Notes: generated by a model not told the origin, from the letters alone. A stretch of 64,000 nt of DNA from Anaerolineales bacterium (GCA_016789025.1 JAEURC010000069.1:62001-126000); one strand, 5' to 3'; counted from the first letter of the stretch, positions 52,814 through 61,787 are shown. A program made the numbers and translations.

Positions 52814-53482
52814 ATGTCTCTCGACCTCCTGCGTATCCAAGCCCTCTGCTTTGATGTGGATGGCACCCTCAGCGACACCGACGATCTCTACAAGGAAAAA
52901 GTCCGGCGTTTCTTTCCCCAATTTCTATTTGGCGACCCTGACCACGCGGCGCGTCGCTTCGTGATGTGGGCGGAAGCGCCCGGCAATGCCCTGCTTGGGT
53001 TCGCCGACACGCTTGGCATCGACGATGAAATGGTGGCGATCATCGATTGGATGTCGCGGCATCGACATCACTCCGCGAAAAAATTCCTGCTTGTGCCGGG
53101 CGTCGATAAAATGCTGGCGCAACTCAAAGGCAGATATCCGATGTCAGTCGTCAGCGCGCGCGATGAAAAGGGGACGATGCGCTTCCTCGAGCAGTTCGAC
53201 CTCGTGAAATATTTCGATGCGATTGTGACCGGACTCTCGGCGGAACATACGAAGCCTTACCCCGATCCTATCCTGTTTGCGGCAAAAAAGATGGGCGTGA
53301 AGCCTGAGGGATGTTTGATGATCGGCGACACCACCGTAGACATGCGCGCCGGCAAGTCGGCGGGCGCGCAGACGGTGGGAGTGTTGTGCGGCTTTGGGGA
53401 AAAAGAAGAGTTGTTGCGTTTCGGCGCGAATCTAATTCTGGAAAGTACAAGCGATCTTACGAGTGAGTTAATTCGCAACTGA
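52814..53482 (+). CDS. HAD family hydrolase (phosphoglycolate phosphatase-like)
   Basis: 222 residues. HAD motif I CFDVDGTLSDTDDLY (nucleophile Asp about 13), motif II in MSVVSARDEKG (Ser about 114), motif III Lys in HTKPYPDPILF and motif IV MIGDTTVDMRAGKSAG (about 174-189). The C1-type helical cap is at about 20-90. It removes phosphate from a small metabolite. It is divergent from the histidine kinase and its last 15 nt overlap the convergent DUF998 gene. Confidence 0.88.
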   Translation: MSLDLLRIQALCFDVDGTLSDTDDLYKEKVRRFFPQFLFGDPDHAARRFVMWAEAPGNALLGFADTLGIDDEMVAIIDWMSRHRHHSAKKFLLVPGVDKMLAQLKGRYPMSVVSARDEKGTMRFLEQFDLVKYFDAIVTGLSAEHTKPYPDPILFAAKKMGVKPEGCLMIGDTTVDMRAGKSAGAQTVGVLCGFGEKEELLRFGANLILESTSDLTSELIRN

Positions 53483-54094
53483 TCGCAATCGCAGAGCGAC
53501 AACTTCGCTCCATATTAATACAGCCAACATAAAAACGTAAAAAGCCGCGCCTTTGAGCCAGAAGGCGGGAAATGCCAGCGCGACCGTAATCCACGTATAG
53601 GCAGATAAATTTTTCCAGCGTTCATCTTTTTGAAATGCAAAGCCAAGCAGAATCATCGCGGGCATGAGCGTGAGACCTAGAATCACGAACGAGAGGTCGT
53701 GCAATCGTCCATGCCAGGTGGCGGGTGTGACGCGGTTCGTCGGGTCGGTGGTGAACGCGAGACCGGCGAGGGCAAGCCCGGCGCAGGTCAACGCGAGGGT
53801 GGCGAAAAAGGTCAACGATGTGCGAGGCAGGCTTGTCTTGAGCTGAGTCGAAAGGCTGAGGCGGAGCCCGGAAGCGAAGATCGCCATCATAAGTCCGCTG
53901 AGGAGGAAGGTCGCGGTCATGATCCAGCCGAAATCGCCAAGGGCGAGTCCGCTGGGCCAATCGAACGTTGGCGCATTCAACGGATGCCAGCCGATGGAAA
54001 GAAGAAAGTCGAATTTGAAGAGCGTGAGAAGCGCGATGACGGTTGCAAGAAGAATCGGGCCAATAATCCCAACACGCGCCGCAAGTTTGATCAT
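53468..54094 (-). CDS. DUF998 family membrane protein with an inserted repeat peptide
   Basis: 208 residues from ATG 54094. Six helices, with IIGPILLATVIALLTLF at the N-terminus, PSGLALGDFGWIMTATFLLS (about 46-65), a TDPTNRVTPATWHGRLHDLS loop (about 118-137) typical of DUF998, and two last helices. Near residue 84 the sequence LRLSLSTQLKTSLPRTS is encoded by a dispersed repeat (53829-53855). Function unknown. ATGA overlap with the DUF1304 gene upstream. Confidence 0.75.
   Translation of the reverse strand: MIKLAARVGIIGPILLATVIALLTLFKFDFLLSIGWHPLNAPTFDWPSGLALGDFGWIMTATFLLSGLMMAIFASGLRLSLSTQLKTSLPRTSLTFFATLALTCAGLALAGLAFTTDPTNRVTPATWHGRLHDLSFVILGLTLMPAMILLGFAFQKDERWKNLSAYTWITVALAFPAFWLKGAAFYVFMLAVLIWSEVVALRLRSVAN
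53829..53855. repeat. TCGAC/CAGCTCA dispersed repeat inside the DUF998 gene
   Basis: Leftward CCTTTCGACTCAGCTCAAGA, then CAAGCC. It keeps the frame open and lies in a cytoplasmic or periplasmic loop. Confidence 0.6.
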
Positions 54095-54444
54095 CGCGCG
54101 AGGTATACGGTGATCAAGGCCAGCAAGCCGGGCAAAGCTTGAAGATAAAGAATCGTTTTGCTCGTGGTCAATCCGCCATAGATTCCTGCAATGACGACAC
54201 AGCCCAAAAAGAAAACCTGAATGGATGAGTTGCTGTCGAGCAATCCCCACACTAAGCCTGCGGCAAGGAAGCCGTTGTATAAACCTTGATTCGCGGCAAG
54301 CGAGGCGGATGCTTTTGAATATTCGGGTGTCATTTTGAATCGTTTTCTGCCGAAGGGATGGTCCCAGAAAAACATTTCGAGCGCGAGAAAACCGAGATGC
54401 AACACAGCAACCAGAAGAACAAGAATTGTGGCAACGATGTTCAT
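54091..54444 (-). CDS. DUF1304 family membrane protein
   Basis: 117 residues with four helices. It begins MNIVATILVLLVAVLHLGFL and contains EMFFWDHPFGRKRFKMTPEY (about 24-43) and ANQGLYNGFLAAGLVWGLL (about 52-70), both characteristic of DUF1304. AAAGGAG precedes the ATG. Coupled to the DUF998 gene downstream by ATGA, so the pair is one operon. Function unknown. Confidence 0.85.
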   Translation of the reverse strand: MNIVATILVLLVAVLHLGFLALEMFFWDHPFGRKRFKMTPEYSKASASLAANQGLYNGFLAAGLVWGLLDSNSSIQVFFLGCVVIAGIYGGLTTSKTILYLQALPGLLALITVYLAR

Positions 54445-54494
54445 GGCAACTCCTTTTGTGGTTCACGCGATTATACAGCATGGCTTTTCTCACG

Positions 54495-54507
54495 TATAAT
54501 CGGAAAT
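54495..54507 (+). promoter_or_regulatory. -10 element predicting a leaderless enoyl-CoA hydratase transcript
   Basis: Consensus TATAAT (54495-54500) ends 7 nt before ATG 54508; no ribosome site. Confidence 0.5.
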
Positions 54508-55281
54508 ATGCCTTATACATCCATTCTCGTTGAGACACGCGATAACATCGGGTTGATCACCATCAATCGCCCGCAGGCGTTGAACGCGCTGAATCACACG
54601 CTGATGACCGAACTGATGGATGCGCTGGACATCTTCGACAAAAACGAGACGATCGGCGCAATGGTGATTACAGGCAGTGAAAAAGCCTTTGCCGCCGGGG
54701 CAGATATTAAAGAGATGGCGGATAAATCTGCCTTGCAAATGACCCACGAGGATCATATCGCTGTGTTTGGAAAAATTCGCGCGGTGCGCAAGCCGGTGAT
54801 TGCGGCGGTATCGGGATGGGCTTTGGGAGGCGGATTCGAACTTGCGCTTTCGTGCGACATGATCATCGCTTCGGATACCGCCAAGTTTGGTTTGCCTGAG
54901 ATCACCCTGGGCGTTATCCCCGGGGCGGGGGGCACACAGCGACTCGTCCGTGCGGTGGGGAAAGCCCTTGCCATGGAAATGATCCTCAACGACCGAAAGA
55001 TCAACGCGCAGGAAGCGCTTCATTTCGGGCTGGTGAATCGGGTCGTTCCCGTAGGCGACTACCTCAATGACGCCATGAAACTCGCCGAAGAGATCGCCGC
55101 GCGCGCTCCGCTGGCGGCGCGCGCGGCAAAGCGGGCGATCAACCACTCGTATGAATCTTTCCTCAAGGATGGGCTTGCCGAGGAAAAGCAGATTTTCTAC
55201 AACCTGTTCAATTCGGAAGATCAAAAAGAAGGCATGAGCGCCTTCGCGCAGAAACGCAAGCCGCAGTGGAAGGGGAAATAA
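54508..55281 (+). CDS. enoyl-CoA hydratase/isomerase family protein
   Basis: 257 residues from ATG 54508 (the frame is open upstream but runs over the divergent gene). Crotonase fold: oxyanion segments AFAAGADIKEM (about 60-70) and SGWALGGGFELALSCDM (about 101-117), with both catalytic Glu residues in place (GGGFEL and LPEITLGVIPGAGGTQRLVR, about 110 and 130). It hydrates trans-2-enoyl-CoA in beta-oxidation. It is followed one nucleotide later by the AAC(3)-like gene. Confidence 0.93.
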   Translation: MPYTSILVETRDNIGLITINRPQALNALNHTLMTELMDALDIFDKNETIGAMVITGSEKAFAAGADIKEMADKSALQMTHEDHIAVFGKIRAVRKPVIAAVSGWALGGGFELALSCDMIIASDTAKFGLPEITLGVIPGAGGTQRLVRAVGKALAMEMILNDRKINAQEALHFGLVNRVVPVGDYLNDAMKLAEEIAARAPLAARAAKRAINHSYESFLKDGLAEEKQIFYNLFNSEDQKEGMSAFAQKRKPQWKGK

Positions 55282-55282
55282 C

Positions 55283-56080
55283 ATGTTGGACTACATCGAA
55301 CTGAAAAACCTGTTTCAAGACCTGAACATTCCGGCGGACAAACCGGTGATTGTGCACGCTTCGCTCAAGCCGTTCGGGTACATTCAAGACGGCGCAGATG
55401 CCATCTTGCGCGCGCTAATGGGCGCGTTCAATACCATCGTTATGCCCACGTTCACATATTATTCGATGGTCACGCCGCCGAGCGGACCGCCCAACAACGG
55501 CATGATCTATGGCAAGCCTGAGATTCCCAACGAAATGTCCACCACATTCACGCCCACTTTGCGAGCCGATCCGATGATGGGTATTCTGCCCGAGGCGTTA
55601 CGAAACCATCAAGAGGCAAAACGGTCGTCGCATCCCATTCTGTCGTTCGCAGGTATTAATGCTGGCGAGATCCTCGACACTCAACTGCGCGACGATCCGT
55701 TAGCTCCGATCGGCGCGTTGATGGAGCGCGACGGCTGGGTCATTCTCATCAACGAAAACCATACCTCCAACACGAGCATTCACTACGCGGAGAAACTTGC
55801 AGGGCGAAAGCAGTTCATCCGCTGGGCGCTGGTGGATGATCGCACGGTGGAATGTCACAACTATCCCGGCGATTCAGATGGGTTCGGCGCTATCGCGCCA
55901 CACCTCAAAGAAGACACGGTTCGCGTGGACTTGGACAAGGCATTCGTAGAAGCCATGCCAGTCAGACGCGTTATCGATGTGGCGGTGGGTTTAATTAAAA
56001 ACGATCCGCTCGCCTTGTTGTGCGAGCGGAAGGACTGCATGATGTGCAACGCTGTGCGGGGAATTTACGCGGTGGGGTGA
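55283..56080 (+). CDS. AAC(3) family N-acetyltransferase
   Basis: 265 residues. Family marks are VIVHASLKPFGYIQDGADAI (about 22-41), IVMPTFTYYSMV (about 52-63), RADPMMGILPEALRNHQEAKRS (split; about 93-114), HPILSFAGINA (about 116-126) and NTSIHYAEKLA (about 160-170). Founding members acetylate aminoglycosides, but many relatives act on other amines; resistance is not implied. It ends in CERKDCMMCNAVRGIYAVG. Probably in an operon with the hydratase gene. Its stop lies 1 nt from the convergent dnaE stop. Confidence 0.85.
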   Translation: MLDYIELKNLFQDLNIPADKPVIVHASLKPFGYIQDGADAILRALMGAFNTIVMPTFTYYSMVTPPSGPPNNGMIYGKPEIPNEMSTTFTPTLRADPMMGILPEALRNHQEAKRSSHPILSFAGINAGEILDTQLRDDPLAPIGALMERDGWVILINENHTSNTSIHYAEKLAGRKQFIRWALVDDRTVECHNYPGDSDGFGAIAPHLKEDTVRVDLDKAFVEAMPVRRVIDVAVGLIKNDPLALLCERKDCMMCNAVRGIYAVG

Positions 56081-56081
56081 A

Positions 56082-59000
56082 TCACTGAAACGTGATCTCC
56101 TCCACGCGCCAGCTTTCTTCGCCGATCAACTTTTTGAGTCGTTCGAGCATCTCAGGGCAGACGCGCGTGGTGTCGTTGGGGAAGTCTATCAAGTGACCCG
56201 ATCCATTTTCAAATATCTGAAAACTGAATCTATCGCGCCCGTGGAACGAGATCAGCGTGCCGTAGATGGTTTTGATTCGCCGCCTGTCGCGTTCTTTGTC
56301 GCCCGTCGAGCGCAGCATCACGGTGACCTGCTTCGGCGGATGTTTCTGGTCTTCTTCTTTGACCAGCGTGGTGTAAATGGATTTGAGGGATGTGACCACC
56401 GCTTCGCGCGCCGCGTCATCTTGATCCTGCCTCTCATCATTGATCTCAGCCTGAGCATTGATCGCTTCGACGCGCGGCGGCGTGACTTCATCGCTCTTCT
56501 TGAACTTCGGCTCAGGCTTGGACGCGATGGCGACCTCTTCAAAGGAGGGTTGCCATTCGTTGTCCCAACCGTCAGGGAAGTTATCGGGCGGAGGCGGCAT
56601 TCCATCATCGTGGAGCGGGATGTTATCCCGCTTTTCACCACTTGGCGGGATGGCATCCCGCCCCACGGCATACGCAGGTGTTGATTCTGCAACTTGAGGA
56701 ACTAAAACTGGAGGCGGGGTCTGCTTTTGTTGTTGCGCCATCGGCTTCGGTTGCGTGGACTTGATGTTGAGCGGCGTGACGGGCTTGGAGCGTGGAGTCG
56801 CTTGCGAGGGCGAGGCAGGTTTCCCCTGCGAAAGAAGGGGGCTTGTCGCGTCGAGTCGCGTCGAAGCATCATCCACTGATTCTAGAATCTTGATCTCGGT
56901 CCGAATCGCATCCACCAAAATTTTGGGCGGCGTGGAATTGGAATCCACTTTGCCTTCGACGATCACGATCTGACCGACGGTGAGTTGTTCGCGCGTTTGC
57001 GCCCACGTGCGCGGGAAGAGGACGAGTTCGATGTTGCCTTGAATATCTTCGAGCGTGACGAAACCCATCGGCTTGTTGGTCTTGGTCCTGTACGGGCGGA
57101 CGTTGGTGACGAGACCTGCAACGCGAACTTTTTCTTCGTGCGAGGCTTCGCCAAGTTGACCCGAAAAATAACTGACGATCTGCGCGAACGTTTTTTGATA
57201 CGGCGTGAGCGGATGATCGGAAATGTATAAGCCGATGAGTTCGTGCTCCCAGTTGAGCATCTCGCGCTTGTCCACGTTGTTGACTTCGGGCAATGTGATC
57301 TCTTCGACGACGCCCGTTGTTGTGCCAAAGAGATTCATTTGTCCCGCATCCGCCGCGCGGAAGTGCGCGTTGCTGATCGAAACGATTCGGTCGAGCGAGG
57401 CAAGCAACGCGGCGCGATTGCCGAACGCATCCATCGAACCGACTTTGATGAGACATTCCAACGCGCGTTTGCCGACGGCGCGAAGATCCACGCGGCGGGC
57501 AAATTCGTTGAGGTCTTTGAACGTCCCGTTTTGGTCGCGCTCTTTGATGACCAACTCCACCGCGCCCTGCCCCACATTTTTCACCGCGCCAAGTCCGAAG
57601 CGGATGCTGGGTTTTTCTTGCCCTGCGACCGAAGGGGGTGACGAAGGGTCTTCAATTTGAAAATCCCAACCCGAAGCGTTGATGTCGATCGGCAGAACAG
57701 GCACGCCCATGCTCTTCGCGTCTGAAATATAGAACGCGACTTTTTCTGTTTGTCCCGCAGACGCGGAAAGCAGCGCGGTCATGTATTCGGTTGGGTAATT
57801 GGCTTTGAGGTACGCGGTCTGCACCGCGATGACGCCATAATCTGCCGCGTGACTCTTGTTGAATCCATACCTCGCAAACTCTTCCCAATCACTGTAAATG
57901 GACTCGGCAATGCTTTGTTCCATCCCCTGCGTCACTGCGCCTTTTACAAATTTCGCGCGGTGTTTATCAATATCTTCTTTTTTCTTTTTCGAGATCGCTT
58001 TGCGCAACTCATCAGATTCCGATGGAGTGTATCCCGCAAGTTCCACTGCGGCTCGCATGAGTTGTTCTTGATAAACAGGAATGCCGAACGTATCTTGAAA
58101 GATCGGTTGCAACGCGGGGTGACGATATTCCACGTCTGCTTCACCGTGCATACGCGCGATGTAATCGGGGATGAACGCCATCGGACCTGGGCGATACAAC
58201 GCGACCATGGCGATGATGTTATCCAGCGTCTTCGGCTTCATCTGGACGATCCAGCGCGTCATGCCGCCGCCTTCAACCTGGAACAAGCCCGCGGTCTGAC
58301 CCGCGCCCATGATCTCGAAGGATTTCGGATCATCGAGCGGAATATTATTCAAATCAAGTTTGACGCCATGACGTTTCTCGATCAGATCGCACGCCTTTGC
58401 CATGACGCTCAACGTGATGAGCCCGAGGAAGTCCACTTTCAACATGCCGAGCGAATCGAGGATGCCCATTTCGAACTGCGTCACCGTTTTGATCGGCGTC
58501 TCTTCCGAGCCAGACGTCGGACGATGTAACGGCAAATATTCGATCATCGGCTTGTCAGAGATCACCACGCCCGCCGCGTGAGTCCCCGCGTTACGCACAG
58601 TCCCTTCCATGCGAGCGGCGGTATCAATCAATTCGCGCAAGTGAGGTTGTTCGTTATAAATCTTTTTGAAATCAGGGATCGCAAGCGCGTCTTCCATTGT
58701 GGTGTTGCGTCCCGACACGAACGGCACGAGTTTCGCCACGCGGTCTACTTCAGGCAATGGAATATCCATCACACGCGCCACATCGCGCAGCGCGGCTTTC
58801 GTGCCCATCGTGCCAAACGTGATGATCTGCGCGACCTTATCGCTCCCATACTTGCGCGATGTGTATTCAAGCATTTCCGATCGGCGGTCGTCGCGAAAAT
58901 CCAAGTCAATATCGGGCATTGAGATGCGCCCAGGGTTCAAGAAGCGCTCGAACAGCAGATCGTGTTGCAACGGGTCAACGACCGTGATCTCCAACGCATA

Positions 59001-60101
59001 CGCGACGATCGAACCAGCGGCAGATCCGCGCGCGTTGTACCAAATCCCATTTTCGCGGGCGTGACGACACAAGTCCCACACGATCAGGAAGTAGGCGTCG
59101 AATCCCATTTTGTTGACTACGCCCAACTCATACTCGATTCTCTCGCGGACTTTCTGGCTGGTCGCCGATTCCCCATATCTTTTCCTCGCCCCTTCCTCGC
59201 AGAGATGGCGCAGGTAACTCGCCACCGTGAATCCAGCAGGGACGGGAAACTCAGGCAGGTGATAGCCTTTGAACGACAAGTCCACGTTACAGCGTTCGGC
59301 TATAAGGAGCGTGTTGTTCAGCGACTCGGGCACCTCGGCAAAGAGTCGGCTCATCTCAGCAGGCGCGCGGAGGTAGTACGAGTCGTCAGACATGCGCATC
59401 CGCTCGGGGTCCGAAAGAAGCGACTGAGTCTGGATCGCCAGCATGATGTCCTGCAAACGCGCGTCGTCTTGGTTGATGTAATGCACGTCGTTCGTCGCGA
59501 TGAATTTTGCCGAATACTTCATCCCCATTTCGAGAAGTTTTTTGTTTAGGTCGGTGATCTCTTTGATGTTGTGTTGTTGCAGTTCGATGAAAAAGTTCTC
59601 GCGCCCGAAGACATCGTAATACCAATTCATCCGCTTGACGGCTTCTTCGTGATTCCCATCCAACAGCAAACGCGGAATCTCCGCCGACATGCACCCCGAC
59701 GTGGCGATGATTCCCTCGGAATGTTTGGCTAGCAACTCATGGTCAATGCGCGGATAGTAATAGAAGCCATCGAGTTGCGCGGCGGATGAAATCTTGAGCA
59801 GGTTCTTGTAGCCTGTTTCATTTTCAGCGAGCAATAACAAATGCGAGGAGGTTCTATCCAGTTTGGAATCGCGGTCTTGCATCGTCCGCGCCGCCATGTA
59901 CGCTTCCACGCCGATGATCGGCTTGACTCCCTCATTTGTGGCGGCTTTGTAAAAGTCCATCACGCCGAACATCGTGCCATGATCCGTGATGGCGACCGCG
60001 TTCATTTCCAATTCTTTCACGCGCTTGACAAGCTTCTTGATGTTCGAGAAACCGTCGAGCAGGGAATATTCGGTGTGAACGTGGAGGTGGGCGAAGGACA
60101 T
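56082..60101 (-). CDS. dnaE: DNA polymerase III subunit alpha (DnaE), with repeat-expanded C-terminal linker
   Basis: 1339 residues, longer than the roughly 1160 of Escherichia coli. PHP domain AHLHVHTEYSLLDG with TDHGTMFGVM (1-210), palm with catalytic Asp residues in MPDIDLDFRDDRR (about 395-407), HHH and finger regions, tandem helix-hairpin-helix at about 820-900, OB domain with VRVAGLVTNVRPYRTKTNKP (about 985-1004). After about residue 1090 a Pro/Gln/Ser-rich linker contains AVGRDAIPPSGEKRDNIPLH, encoded by two palindromic repeats (56614-56662), followed by a final domain of about 130 residues. Replicative polymerase. Convergent with the AAC(3) gene. Confidence 0.96.
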   Translation of the reverse strand: MSFAHLHVHTEYSLLDGFSNIKKLVKRVKELEMNAVAITDHGTMFGVMDFYKAATNEGVKPIIGVEAYMAARTMQDRDSKLDRTSSHLLLLAENETGYKNLLKISSAAQLDGFYYYPRIDHELLAKHSEGIIATSGCMSAEIPRLLLDGNHEEAVKRMNWYYDVFGRENFFIELQQHNIKEITDLNKKLLEMGMKYSAKFIATNDVHYINQDDARLQDIMLAIQTQSLLSDPERMRMSDDSYYLRAPAEMSRLFAEVPESLNNTLLIAERCNVDLSFKGYHLPEFPVPAGFTVASYLRHLCEEGARKRYGESATSQKVRERIEYELGVVNKMGFDAYFLIVWDLCRHARENGIWYNARGSAAGSIVAYALEITVVDPLQHDLLFERFLNPGRISMPDIDLDFRDDRRSEMLEYTSRKYGSDKVAQIITFGTMGTKAALRDVARVMDIPLPEVDRVAKLVPFVSGRNTTMEDALAIPDFKKIYNEQPHLRELIDTAARMEGTVRNAGTHAAGVVISDKPMIEYLPLHRPTSGSEETPIKTVTQFEMGILDSLGMLKVDFLGLITLSVMAKACDLIEKRHGVKLDLNNIPLDDPKSFEIMGAGQTAGLFQVEGGGMTRWIVQMKPKTLDNIIAMVALYRPGPMAFIPDYIARMHGEADVEYRHPALQPIFQDTFGIPVYQEQLMRAAVELAGYTPSESDELRKAISKKKKEDIDKHRAKFVKGAVTQGMEQSIAESIYSDWEEFARYGFNKSHAADYGVIAVQTAYLKANYPTEYMTALLSASAGQTEKVAFYISDAKSMGVPVLPIDINASGWDFQIEDPSSPPSVAGQEKPSIRFGLGAVKNVGQGAVELVIKERDQNGTFKDLNEFARRVDLRAVGKRALECLIKVGSMDAFGNRAALLASLDRIVSISNAHFRAADAGQMNLFGTTTGVVEEITLPEVNNVDKREMLNWEHELIGLYISDHPLTPYQKTFAQIVSYFSGQLGEASHEEKVRVAGLVTNVRPYRTKTNKPMGFVTLEDIQGNIELVLFPRTWAQTREQLTVGQIVIVEGKVDSNSTPPKILVDAIRTEIKILESVDDASTRLDATSPLLSQGKPASPSQATPRSKPVTPLNIKSTQPKPMAQQQKQTPPPVLVPQVAESTPAYAVGRDAIPPSGEKRDNIPLHDDGMPPPPDNFPDGWDNEWQPSFEEVAIASKPEPKFKKSDEVTPPRVEAINAQAEINDERQDQDDAAREAVVTSLKSIYTTLVKEEDQKHPPKQVTVMLRSTGDKERDRRRIKTIYGTLISFHGRDRFSFQIFENGSGHLIDFPNDTTRVCPEMLERLKKLIGEESWRVEEITFQ
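56614..56662. repeat. paired GCGGGAT palindromes in the dnaE linker
   Basis: AGCGGGAT-GTT-ATCCCGCT (56614-56632) and GGCGGGAT-GGC-ATCCCGCC (56644-56662), two related palindromes 11 nt apart in the unstructured C-terminal linker. Confidence 0.85.
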
Positions 60102-60106
60102 TTTAG

Positions 60107-60176
60107 TTTTGTAGTTTTATAGTTGGATAGTTTGATAGTTGGGCAGTTGAGCCACATAACTATCGAACTAATCGCG
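60107..60176. repeat. octamer array (TAGTTGGA units) upstream of dnaE
   Basis: Units TAGTTTTG, TAGTTTTA, TAGTTGGA, TAGTTTGA, TAGTTGGG, CAGTTGAG in tandem, then ACATAACTATCGAACTA (opposite-strand type). It covers the dnaE promoter region. Confidence 0.75.
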
Positions 60177-60224
60177 ATTATAGCACGGGTGTTCGAGGAT
60201 GAAGTTTAAAATATCTTGTCAAAC

Positions 60225-60252
60225 AAAAAATCCTCCAGCGATTGGAGGATTT
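60225..60252 (-). terminator. terminator after tRNA-Lys
   Basis: Leftward AAATCCTCCA, loop, TGGAGGATTTTTTG: 9-bp stem and T6, immediately after the tRNA 3' end. Confidence 0.85.
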
Positions 60253-60254
60253 GA

Positions 60255-60326
60255 TGAGCGCGGAGGGGATCGAACCCTCAACAAACGGCTTAAAAGGCCG
60301 CTGCTCTGCCATTGAGCTACGCGCCC
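60255..60326 (-). tRNA. tRNA-Lys(TTT)
   Basis: Cloverleaf: acceptor GGGCGCG/CGCGCTC, D arm GCTC/GAGC, anticodon arm GCGGC-CTTTTAA-GCCGT with anticodon TTT (60294-60292 leftward), T arm GAGGG-TTCGATC-CCCTC, discriminator A. The 3' CCA is not encoded. A terminator follows. Confidence 0.95.
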
Positions 60327-60387
60327 GTCATCGAGCGAAGGGCATTCTAACACGGTGGAAAGTGAGCGTCAACGGAAAACCTTGTTT

Positions 60388-60458
60388 TACCGCTAAGTTC
60401 GCAAAGATCGCCAAGAAAAAAAGATTGAATCTTCGCGCCCTTAGCGTGCTTAGCGGTT
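60388..60458. repeat. ACCGCTAAG/CTTAGCGGT hairpin element
   Basis: ACCGCTAAGTTCGC arm and CGCCC plus GCTTAGCGGT arm around an A-rich loop, downstream-side neighbour of tRNA-Lys and 58 nt before trxA. Same family as 35959. Confidence 0.8.
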
Positions 60459-60516
60459 AATTTCCTCACAACGTAAGACAACTAAATTTCAGTGCATCCA
60501 CAAAATGGAGGCAGAT

Positions 60517-60843
60517 ATGGCTGACTTATTGCATGTGAATGAGCAAAGTTTTCAAGATGAAGTGATGAACGCCAGCGAACCTGTGCTGGTAGATTTTAGC
60601 GCGGTCTGGTGCCAGCCGTGTAAAATGCTCGACCCCGTTGTCAAACAACTGGCTGGCGAATGGGACGGCAAGGTGAAAGTGGTGAAGATTGACGCCGACG
60701 AGAATCCCAACCTTGTGATGAAATTCGGCGTGATGGGCATCCCCACCCTATTGTTCATGAAAAACGGCGAGATCAAAGAGCGGATCACCGGCTTTATGCC
60801 GAAAGAGAAACTGATCGCGCGGTTCAGCCCCCACTTTAGTTAA
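60517..60843 (+). CDS. trxA: thioredoxin
   Basis: 108 residues from ATG 60517, with GGAGG 5 nt upstream (an ATG at 60505 is rejected). Redox motif WCQPC (31-35) in DFSAVWCQPCKMLDP, where most thioredoxins have WCGPC. The cis-Pro loop is VMGIPTLLFM (about 72-81), and the usual Lys and Gly residues of the fold are kept. Cytoplasmic disulfide reductase. Stands alone between repeat elements. Confidence 0.93.
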   Translation: MADLLHVNEQSFQDEVMNASEPVLVDFSAVWCQPCKMLDPVVKQLAGEWDGKVKVVKIDADENPNLVMKFGVMGIPTLLFMKNGEIKERITGFMPKEKLIARFSPHFS

Positions 60844-60849
60844 AACCTT

Positions 60850-60947
60850 TTCACCGCCAAGGGCGCGAAGAACGCAAAGAATCAAAAGATAAAAACTTTG
60901 TGTACTTCGTGTCATTTCGACAGGCTCAATGCGAGCCTTTGTGTTTA
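60850..60947. repeat. composite of two dispersed elements between trxA and surE
   Basis: A CACCGCCAAGGGCGCGAAG arm (60850 onward) of the hairpin family runs into the CAGGCTCA element (60909-60947), whose relative in reverse orientation is at 6755-6794. It ends 3 nt from the surE stop. Confidence 0.75.
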
Positions 60948-60950
60948 AAA

Positions 60951-61760
60951 CTATTTCCTCATCAACATATCGAGTTCGGCAAGATCCACGCGAGAGCTCA
61001 TATCGAAACTCATGGGAGAAACGGAAACCATCCGCTTCTTTCGCAGAACATACACATCCGAATCTTCCGGCTCGTTTTCGAAAACCCCGGCTTCGTGATA
61101 GCCAATCGTGCCGGGCTCGTCCCACGATGAACGCTCCGCGGGCATCGGCTCGTAATAGCGTTGACGAGAAATCCGCGTCAATTGCCACGGAGTATCTGAT
61201 CTGGCATCGGAGGGCACCTCAACCTTGAGCAGGTCCACATCGAACGGAAACTTTTTCTCCAGCAACATGCGGGCAAACTTCCCGGCAAACTTCGCGGCTA
61301 TCGGGAATTCCACATCGGTGGAGTACGAAAGGTGATACTTTGAATCGGTTTCCAAAGAGATCGCCAGCGAGGGGATTCCCAGCGACGCGGCTTCGAGTGC
61401 CGCGCCTATCGTGCCGGAGATCGTCACACCTGAAGCGACGTTCTCGCCGTAATTGATCCCCGAAACGACAAGGTCAGGCTTGCGCTTCATCACATCATAG
61501 ATCCCGTGGAGGACAGCCTGCGCGGGACTCCCGCCCACCGCGAACACGCTCCATTCCTGACCGTTGACCTGCACGCGCTCCTCGCGAATGATCCCATCGG
61601 ACGTGTTGGGCAGACTGCGCCCCATGCCGGAAGATTGGTCGCGCGGCGCGGTGACGGTGACATACCCAAGGTCCGAAAGAGAAGCGGCAGCCGCCCAAAG
61701 TCCGGGGGATTGAATCCCATCATCATTCGTCAAAAGGATTTGTGGTTTTGTGGTTGACAT
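60951..61760 (-). CDS. surE: 5'/3'-nucleotidase SurE
   Basis: 269 residues. Metal ligands in ILLTNDDGIQSPGLWA (about 8-23; Asp-Asp), Ser/Asn in SVFAVGGSPAQAVL, and GINYGENVASGVTISGTIGA (about 99-118), as in the SurE nucleotidase fold. It dephosphorylates nucleoside monophosphates. AGGAAGAG precedes the ATG. Codirectional with tRNA-Arg upstream, but separated by its terminator. Confidence 0.93.
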   Translation of the reverse strand: MSTTKPQILLTNDDGIQSPGLWAAAASLSDLGYVTVTAPRDQSSGMGRSLPNTSDGIIREERVQVNGQEWSVFAVGGSPAQAVLHGIYDVMKRKPDLVVSGINYGENVASGVTISGTIGAALEAASLGIPSLAISLETDSKYHLSYSTDVEFPIAAKFAGKFARMLLEKKFPFDVDLLKVEVPSDARSDTPWQLTRISRQRYYEPMPAERSSWDEPGTIGYHEAGVFENEPEDSDVYVLRKKRMVSVSPMSFDMSSRVDLAELDMLMRK

Positions 61761-61787
61761 AACTCTTCCTATCTTTGCTATTGCAAA

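Noticed and set aside
53468-54538. A 356-residue leftward protein starting at 54538
   Set aside because: Its first 148 residues are Arg/Ser/His-rich shadow sequence over the DUF1304 gene. The real DUF998 protein starts at 54094 with an ATGA overlap.
55283-56080. Antibiotic-resistance gene
   Set aside because: The protein belongs to the AAC(3) family by motif, but chromosomal relatives commonly have other substrates, and there is no mobile context.
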